Below are positions 21,148 through 25,966 of a stretch of DNA of 25,966 nucleotides, piece after piece (the first letter of the stretch is position 1; every line of letters begins with the position of its first letter). The stretch spans positions 1-25,966 of the IMG/VR virus record IMGVR_UViG_3300031788_000094. One strand, written 5' to 3'. A program made the translations under genes and the position numbers. Origin of the DNA: a virus. Under the pieces are notes generated by a model, which had not been told where the DNA came from, searched no databases, and saw nothing but the letters and a program-made list of their open reading frames with translations.

Positions 21148-23201
21148 GCTGATTTCTCGATCTTGCTTACTAGGCCGTCTCTGACTACTATGAGTCGATC
21201 TTGCACCATTTGTTTTACTTCTGAGTTGTGATCCACTATAACTATCTTCTTGTTAGTATTGGAGTTTTTAAGAACTTCCAGGGCCATCTCGATCTCTACA
21301 GGTCCAAGTCCAGTGAAGGGTTCATCCAAGATAAACAGGTTTATTCCCTTGCCAGATTTTGACTCGATAAAGTCGATAACTGCCAAATCAACCGCTATGT
21401 CTACCGCAGATCTTTCTCCGCCAGACAGACTTCTGATGGGTACGGCTTCTTCGCCATCCATCCCAATAACAGCATTCACTTCTTCTTTGACTTTGCCATC
21501 TTTGGTCTCTTTTGTACCATCGAATTGTATAGTAGCATTACTCATATTAGGAATGCAACGAATAATTTTAGTCGCACGGTCGCCAATCGAGTTGAGAGCA
21601 TCGTCGAAAGAATACGAGAGAAATGTTTTGATGGCTTTCTTGGTATCTTCTGCAAGCGACAGATCGTTTGAAATGTTTACAAGATTGAGTTGATGTTCAG
21701 CGATCTTGCTGCCGTAGGTGTGTTCTTTAGTTTTTAGAGAGTCAAACGTGTTTTGGTATCTAAGTCTCGCATCGTCGTAGGCCTTAAACTTAGCAACGGC
21801 CTGTTCAAAAACTCTGCTTTGCAAGTCAACGTTGTTTCGATATTGTTCCAGTTCACGATTGGCTCTTGTAGCAAACTCAGTAGTTCTTTGTGTAAACTTT
21901 GCAATCTCCGCACTGTTTGCGGAGTTTTGACGAGCAATGTCCGCATCACCCTTGAGCTTCTCAGCCAAATGGTTAGCGTGAGCCTCTCTAAGCTGTTCGT
22001 TAAGGCCTGGCATCTCAGGAGGAACCTTGCCTTGGTCTTGACCCTCTAGCTCTGTAGCTTCGTAGTTCAATGTTTCTAGATCGGTGACAGCTTTAGTTCC
22101 AGCGTCTATGATTATCTTTAGTCGAAGTATCTGAGTCAGTCTTTCGCGTTCTTGTGCGCTATATTGCTCTGTCACCCAGGTCTGCTCGCAGGTAGGACAT
22201 ATTGCAGCACGGATCTTCTTGATTTCGTCTGCTAACCTTACAGTCTCTTGGCGTGCGCCATATGCCGATACGACAGCGGCTTCAGCATCTTTACGAGCTT
22301 GCTTATTCTTGGCAACGGCAGTACGAACAGCTGCAATTCTATCTTTATCTGCTTGAAAAAGGGCATTCAGTTGTTGATTGAGGCTTAGAATTTCGTCGGA
22401 ATATTTGTCTAGATTGGTCCTGTCGAATGGGACGACCTTAGTATTAGGACGTTCCTTTTCTAACTCATTGCCTCTCTCAATCCAAGAGAGGTTGGCAAGT
22501 CTGTGGCTTTCTGACGCCTCGTCCAGTTTCTTCTTGAGGCTAAGGATCATTTCCTGATCTACTTCTTTAACAGGAGGAAGTCCAAGTGCTTCGATGGCAT
22601 CTCTAGTAGCTTGCAGGCCTTGAATTTGACCGTCAAGCAAGGATTGTTCACTGGCTTTCTTAGCAGTTAGATCCTTTATTTTTGTGTCTTCTGCGTCATC
22701 AAACTTTCTAAAGATGGATAGGTCTAAACAGTCTATCAAGAATTCGTGCTTTTGGGAAGCGGTCATGTCGATAAAAAAACCGCCTTCCTTTTGTCGTTTG
22801 TGTAACAGCTTTCTGAAGATCTTTCTGGGCATACCAAGAATCATGTCGATCTTTTCTTCGGCCAACGCGCTGCTACCTTCCGTAACAGTGTCGCCAATTT
22901 TCACTCTGAGCTTTTTACCTCTAGTGATTTCGACTTTCTCGCCATTCCATAGGAATGAGCCAGAAACGACCATGTGTTCTTCTGAATATCTGCATTGTAG
23001 TACGGTGGATGGAATATCGTTTAGACCAAGGAGATAGTCCAAAGCGTTGAATAAGGTACTTTTGCCTGAACCACTGGAACCTCCAGTGTTATTGTTCAAA
23101 GCGTCTACCTGAATGAATTGGCTTAGCGATGCGAAGTCTACGGTCTGTTCTTCAACGAACCTACCGATTCGCTCTAAGCTCATGCCGAGTAAATCTAGCA
23201 C
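21144..23201 (-). CDS. gp46: Rad50/SbcC-like ATPase of the recombination nuclease (T4 gp46-like)
   Basis: This 685-residue protein has the full SMC/Rad50 layout: Walker A GSSGSGKS (41-48), long coiled-coil arms (about 165-330 and 345-525) joined by a zinc hook CPTC (335-338), signature SLSGGERS (591-598), Walker B LFILDE (622-627) and the H-loop His658. With the gp47-like nuclease near the right edge it should form an Mre11-Rad50-type complex that resects DNA ends for recombination. The Walker A loop is preceded by an unusual Asn-rich stretch (ALNNNTGG) where Rad50 proteins usually have G.NG. The start is GTG at 23201, overlapping the upstream stop as TAGTG, with AGGGAA 5 bases before it. The downstream ATG at residue 7 is possible but lacks a ribosome binding site. 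Confidence 0.95.
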   Translation of the reverse strand: MLDLLGMSLERIGRFVEEQTVDFASLSQFIQVDALNNNTGGSSGSGKSTLFNALDYLLGLNDIPSTVLQCRYSEEHMVVSGSFLWNGEKVEITRGKKLRVKIGDTVTEGSSALAEEKIDMILGMPRKIFRKLLHKRQKEGGFFIDMTASQKHEFLIDCLDLSIFRKFDDAEDTKIKDLTAKKASEQSLLDGQIQGLQATRDAIEALGLPPVKEVDQEMILSLKKKLDEASESHRLANLSWIERGNELEKERPNTKVVPFDRTNLDKYSDEILSLNQQLNALFQADKDRIAAVRTAVAKNKQARKDAEAAVVSAYGARQETVRLADEIKKIRAAICPTCEQTWVTEQYSAQERERLTQILRLKIIIDAGTKAVTDLETLNYEATELEGQDQGKVPPEMPGLNEQLREAHANHLAEKLKGDADIARQNSANSAEIAKFTQRTTEFATRANRELEQYRNNVDLQSRVFEQAVAKFKAYDDARLRYQNTFDSLKTKEHTYGSKIAEHQLNLVNISNDLSLAEDTKKAIKTFLSYSFDDALNSIGDRATKIIRCIPNMSNATIQFDGTKETKDGKVKEEVNAVIGMDGEEAVPIRSLSGGERSAVDIAVDLAVIDFIESKSGKGINLFILDEPFTGLGPVEIEMALEVLKNSNTNKKIVIVDHNSEVKQMVQDRLIVVRDGLVSKIEKSA

Positions 23202-23449
23202 TATTCTTCCCTATAATTCTTATCTGATCTTTTTTGGTTGATCTCAACGATATCGGGTATGATTTCTACTGCTCTGGCCTGAAGGCCATTGTCTACTGTT
23301 ATCTTAGATGAATTCGTGGGAGAAGACAAGAGCTTTTTCATTTGTTTTTCGCACTTATCACAAATAATAAAGGCAGGTACATCCTTCACCTGCCGATAAT
23401 ATTTCGTTTTAGAATTTTTACATTCGCACTGATAAGCAATGAGGGGCAT
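23201..23449 (-). CDS. FmdB-like small zinc-ribbon protein
   Basis: This 82-residue protein begins MPLIAYQCEC, then CDKCEKQMKKLLSSP. The Cys at 8, 10, 30 and 33 form a zinc ribbon of the type seen in FmdB-like regulatory proteins, except that the first pair is C.C, not C..C. The tail (VDNGLQARAVEIIPDIVEIN) is polar and seems to be extended. FmdB-like genes are widespread in phages with unknown roles. It sits between the protease and gp46 genes and shares the TAGTG junction with gp46, so it may help regulate or bind that complex. That is only position-based. Confidence 0.82.
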   Translation of the reverse strand: MPLIAYQCECKNSKTKYYRQVKDVPAFIICDKCEKQMKKLLSSPTNSSKITVDNGLQARAVEIIPDIVEINQKRSDKNYREE

Positions 23450-23450
23450 A

Positions 23451-24344
23451 TTATTTCAGCATGTCGTTTTGCAGGATAGCACAGAGACTTTTTACTTTCA
23501 CTTTTTCAGGTGATTCGCAAACAGACTCAAGCTTCTGCATCATTTCTTCTGATCGCTTCGCGCCGCCAGGGAACAGGTTGACCACATTTGTGGGCTTCGT
23601 GTAGTTCAGCTTGTGGGCTTCTTTGGTCAGGAAATTGCGGACGTATTCGTAAGGAACGGTCCATGCGTATCCAAACTCGCCAGAACCAGCGAAAACAACA
23701 CCCGCAAGTTCGCCTTGCTCGTTGTACACTGCACTGCCGCTCGAACCAGACATAATCGTAGCCGTGACTAATACTGAATCGTATTGCTTAATGATCGGCA
23801 GTCCGCCTAACATCACACAGTACATAGTCTTGTCAGGGTCAGCCATGTCTTCGTCGGAGCACGGTTTGAATCCAGTCAAGATAGCGATTGTTTGTCGTCC
23901 AGAGAAGTGTCCAACGGTTTTGACATTGGGATACAAGGCTGGATGGCCAGAGATAAGGGCTAATTCGTAATATGCTACTGGAGGACGGCTAGCGAGCTTT
24001 GCTCCGCCTTGCAGATCGCCAGACACTTTAAGTAGACATAAATCGTGCGTTTCAGACTTCTTATACTCAGTAACCGTAAAAGTACCGGCAACGCCTGCGA
24101 CTTTTCCGCCCTCTTCAACCACACCACAAACGTGGGAGTTAGTAAGGACTAGCGAAGAACTTGGACTGGACTTCAGGATGATACCTGTTCCACCATGATT
24201 TCCTGCCATGTTTGTAACTTTTACACTATTTGCTGTAGCATCGTGCGATACGTCTGACTGCGCGTTTTGTTTTGGCTGTACGGACGTACATGCGGACAAC
24301 GCCAGCACTGCTACTAACAGTGTCTTTTTTACTAGGGAAATCAT
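23451..24344 (-). CDS. Trypsin-like serine protease, exported lipoprotein
   Basis: This 297-residue protein has a clear lipoprotein signal: basic start (MISLVKK), hydrophobic core and lipobox LSAC with Cys19, so it should be anchored in the periplasm or outer membrane. The trypsin-fold catalytic triad is visible: His71 in TNSHVCG, Asp101 in HDLCLLKV and Ser202 in GSSGSAVY. GTGIILKS before the His and GELAGVVFAG after the Ser are typical of the DegP/S1C type. No PDZ domain follows; the last 60 residues are charged with several Cys. It lies between the gp47/HTH genes and the FmdB-like gene, in an otherwise cytoplasmic recombination cluster. A strong AAGGAG, partly in a small hairpin, precedes the ATG. 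The substrate is unknown. Confidence 0.93.
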   Translation of the reverse strand: MISLVKKTLLVAVLALSACTSVQPKQNAQSDVSHDATANSVKVTNMAGNHGGTGIILKSSPSSSLVLTNSHVCGVVEEGGKVAGVAGTFTVTEYKKSETHDLCLLKVSGDLQGGAKLASRPPVAYYELALISGHPALYPNVKTVGHFSGRQTIAILTGFKPCSDEDMADPDKTMYCVMLGGLPIIKQYDSVLVTATIMSGSSGSAVYNEQGELAGVVFAGSGEFGYAWTVPYEYVRNFLTKEAHKLNYTKPTNVVNLFPGGAKRSEEMMQKLESVCESPEKVKVKSLCAILQNDMLK

Positions 24345-24362
24345 ATAACTCCTTTAAGTTAT
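24345..24362 (-). promoter_or_regulatory. Small hairpin overlapping the protease ribosome binding site
   Basis: On the minus strand ATAACT and AGTTAT form a perfect 6-base stem around a 6-base loop (TAAAGG). AAGG of the AAGGAG Shine-Dalgarno sequence lies in the loop and the last AG lies in the stem. The ATG follows directly after the stem. An A+U-rich 6-pair stem is weak, so any effect on translation would be mild. The whole 20-base gap before the protease gene is taken up by it. Confidence 0.35.
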
Positions 24363-24364
24363 TG

Positions 24365-25021
24365 TTATTTTTTCTCTTCTTCGCGTCTCAAATCGGCGTA
24401 GTGTTTTAGCACGTCGCCAATGGCCTTCTGTTTGGGCGTAATCTCAATCTGGTTGTCGCTATTGCGAGTAACCGTTGCGCCTTCACCTAAATTCAACCCA
24501 ATGAGTGGACCTTTATCCTTGGGCGCTTCTGCTGTAGACTTCTGCAAAAGTTCGATAGTCTTCATATACCGATCAATCTCTTTCAAGTTGATCTGGTCTG
24601 AAAACTCTTCGTTGTTCGTTTCCAAATAACGAGTGATCTTGTGACCAATCTTCTTCTGCCACATTTGCGCTAACTGCAATAAGAAGTCTTGACTCTGTAG
24701 CTTGGCTTCCATCACACGACGTTTCATGTGGTCAGCCAATTCCACCATGTACTCTTTTCTTATATCACACCAATTCAATTTGTGCGAGAAATACATAACA
24801 ATAACACGGTCAGTACGGGTAATTGTCGAAATCTGATCGTAAGTTTTACCAGAAAGGTAAAGCTCCATCATTTTTCCGATCTTAGTTTCATCAACGGCAG
24901 AGACTCCAGGCAAACCTGAGTCAATGTATTTTTGAACTTTTTTCATGGACTCATCAGAGATGTCGGTCATCTTGATGGTATCCACTACTATGTCTGGCAA
25001 ATTGCTATTTTCGTCGCTCAT
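24365..25021 (-). CDS. Helix-turn-helix protein, possibly terminase-small-subunit-like
   Basis: This 218-residue protein has an acidic N-terminus, then a helix-turn-helix-like region at about 47-82: KIGKMMELYLSGKTYDQIST then a turn and VIVMYFSHKLNWCDIR. Long helices follow (about 88-160). The C-terminus has a charged tail ending ADLRREEEKK. The order HTH, helical body, tail is like phage small terminase subunits and other phage HTH proteins, but no large terminase gene is near, so a transcription or DNA-binding role is equally possible. It is coupled by ATGA to the gene upstream and lies 20 bases before the protease gene. Confidence 0.82.
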   Translation of the reverse strand: MSDENSNLPDIVVDTIKMTDISDESMKKVQKYIDSGLPGVSAVDETKIGKMMELYLSGKTYDQISTITRTDRVIVMYFSHKLNWCDIRKEYMVELADHMKRRVMEAKLQSQDFLLQLAQMWQKKIGHKITRYLETNNEEFSDQINLKEIDRYMKTIELLQKSTAEAPKDKGPLIGLNLGEGATVTRNSDNQIEITPKQKAIGDVLKHYADLRREEEKK

Positions 25022-25404
25022 TTCTTACTCTTGTAGGCGGACTTTCCGTCAATGTACACTTCTATCACGAGATCTTTCCAGAACAATGTTCGGAGAGCCC
25101 CTTCCAGAGCGGCAAAGCGAACGTCAAGTCTCTCATTGAAGGAGCCCTCTCTTAAAGAGAGGTAGTAGGTGATACTATTGCTCCTGATCGGAGCGTTGAC
25201 AGTCAAATTGTTGTCTTTATCGACCAAAGCATCTGCTTGGTGAGACAGATCGTATTCAACTTTGGCTTCTCTTACGCCATCGAAGAAAAGGAAAGGATAC
25301 ATTTTCATGTTCTTTTCATGCATTTCTGAAATCTTGCCGGACACCAGAACCAGTTTGGCCATGTCCTTTACGATATTTGCGGCATTATCATCTGATGATT
25401 CCAT
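25018..25404 (-). CDS. Hypothetical protein between gp47 and the HTH gene
   Basis: This 128-residue protein is not recognised. It has an acidic start (MESSDDNAANIVKDM) and a mixed alpha/beta body with strands around SITYYLSLREG and DLVIEVYIDGK. There is no signal peptide, cysteine motif or catalytic pattern. The ATG lies 17 bases inside the end of the gp47-like gene, and its stop overlaps the next start as ATGA. It is thus translated with the recombination genes. Confidence 0.74.
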   Translation of the reverse strand: MESSDDNAANIVKDMAKLVLVSGKISEMHEKNMKMYPFLFFDGVREAKVEYDLSHQADALVDKDNNLTVNAPIRSNSITYYLSLREGSFNERLDVRFAALEGALRTLFWKDLVIEVYIDGKSAYKSKK

Positions 25405-25966
25405 TATCCCTCATATATTTCAGCAACTTAGGCCTGCGCTCTACATCGCATGAGTATAGGTTTGTCATAAAATCCTGGAAGTCTCTTCCAGGCTTGCGCT
25501 CTGTCTTGTTGGCCCTATCTGTGATCTTCGTAGACAGACTAACGGTGCCCTTGAGCACTTTCTTTTGGTCGCCTACCCATTGAGATGAGCCAATCAATTC
25601 GATATTGACCTTGCACCCGCTAGGAATCGCAGGAAGGTCCTTCCCTTCTTCCCAGACTAGGCTAACGATCTTTGTTACTACGCCAGCGGTGCGAATCAGC
25701 GTTTCATTGACGATAGCACCAGTAATATCGTCGTGTTCATACAGCCAGATACCCTTGTCTTCGTTTGCGTCAGACAGGCTATCCCATTTAGGAGTGCCAG
25801 GATGGATTATAGTTTTTCCATCGGCAACACATTTTTGATGGGCATGAATATGTCCTGAGATGATGAGATCGAAGGGGATTGGACTTGGGTCAATTCCTTC
25901 TGGGTCGTAGGTGCCGGACTCGAACTTAGATGTGCTAAAGGACTGATGACAGATGAGAACCTTGGA
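25388..25966 (-). CDS. gp47: Mre11/SbcD-like nuclease, C-terminal part (T4 gp47-like)
   Basis: An open frame with no stop extends to the right edge, so the N-terminus is missing; 192 residues are visible. An in-frame TTG at 25597 is not the true start. The fragment starts SKVLICHQSF, which corresponds to the late His motif of Mre11 nucleases, then FDLIISGHIHAHQ (about 32-44) with the GHIH metal-ligand motif. A strand-rich segment follows with IIHPGTPKWDSLSD and KGIWLYEHDD, the usual end of the nuclease domain. The last 60 residues are basic, as expected for the Rad50-binding part. By family it is the partner of the gp46-like ATPase in resecting DNA ends. The early catalytic motifs lie outside the window. 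Confidence 0.88.
   Translation of the reverse strand, partial: SKVLICHQSFSTSKFESGTYDPEGIDPSPIPFDLIISGHIHAHQKCVADGKTIIHPGTPKWDSLSDANEDKGIWLYEHDDITGAIVNETLIRTAGVVTKIVSLVWEEGKDLPAIPSGCKVNIELIGSSQWVGDQKKVLKGTVSLSTKITDRANKTERKPGRDFQDFMTNLYSCDVERRPKLLKYMRDNGIIR

Noticed and set aside
21906-21928. CTCCGC / GCGGAG stem followed by TTTT, terminator-like on the plus strand
   Set aside because: It is in the middle of the gp46 coding region, on the strand with no gene. Read on the transcribed strand there is no T-run.
25146-25162. Perfect 7-base inverted repeat (CCTCTCT-TAA-AGAGAGG)
   Set aside because: It lies inside a coding sequence, has no T-run and no neighbouring gene end; codon choice alone can explain it.
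1-25966. CRISPR arrays, tRNA or rRNA genes, insertion sequences, attachment sites
   Set aside because: No regularly spaced repeats, cloverleaf-like segments, transposase genes or flanking repeats were seen while reading; gaps between genes are all 60 bases or shorter.

Overview
The window reads as part of the early (replication and recombination) region of a large double-stranded DNA phage that probably infects a Gram-negative bacterium. The phage reading rests on a T4-type recombination set (UvsX-like recombinase, gp32-like single-strand binding protein, gp46/gp47-like nuclease complex), RNase H, a RuvC-type resolvase, a T5 A1-like metallophosphatase, three free-standing homing endonucleases, and near-complete coding density with many stop/start overlaps. 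The host inference rests on two secreted proteases, at least one with a clear lipoprotein signal. No structural, lysis, tRNA or rRNA gene was recognised. Every gene but one lies on the minus strand, so transcription runs from high to low coordinates. The exception is a GIY-YIG endonuclease at 1358-1975.

From right to left, in the direction of transcription: (1) 25966-20001 starts with the C-terminal part of an Mre11/SbcD-like nuclease (gp47). It continues through an unknown gene, a helix-turn-helix protein, a trypsin-like lipoprotein protease, an FmdB-like zinc ribbon, the Rad50/SbcC-like ATPase (gp46) and four small unknown genes. (2) 20000-15036 holds a RuvC-like resolvase, two low-complexity unknown proteins, the A1-like phosphoesterase, a GIY-YIG endonuclease and small unknowns. 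(3) 15064-8907 is a replisome block: RNase HI, a DnaQ-like proofreading exonuclease, a zinc-ribbon-like protein, a small basic protein, an HNH endonuclease and a full-length C-family (DnaE-like) DNA polymerase. (4) 8875-5316 is an accessory block: a secreted subtilisin-like protease, an unrecognised protein behind a possible promoter and operator, a ParB/Srx-like 'DxHHR' protein and a vWA protein with a complete MIDAS. (5) 5264-1972 is the strand-exchange block: single-strand binding protein, a candidate UvsY-like mediator, two small unknowns and the UvsX-like recombinase. (6) 1975-1 holds the opposite-strand GIY-YIG gene, a protein with weak sigma-region-2 character, and a partial unknown gene at the left edge.

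The genes would work together in DNA synthesis (polymerase, proofreading exonuclease, RNase H, single-strand binding protein), recombination-dependent replication and repair (recombinase, candidate mediator, gp46/47, resolvase) and possibly host DNA breakdown (A1-like enzyme). The most unusual points are a bacterial-type DNA polymerase III alpha inside a T4-type recombination background, two exported proteases embedded among replication genes, and the vWA / ParB-like / unknown trio between the polymerase and the single-strand binding protein.

All calls are from reading the sequence by eye; no database or structure search was run.
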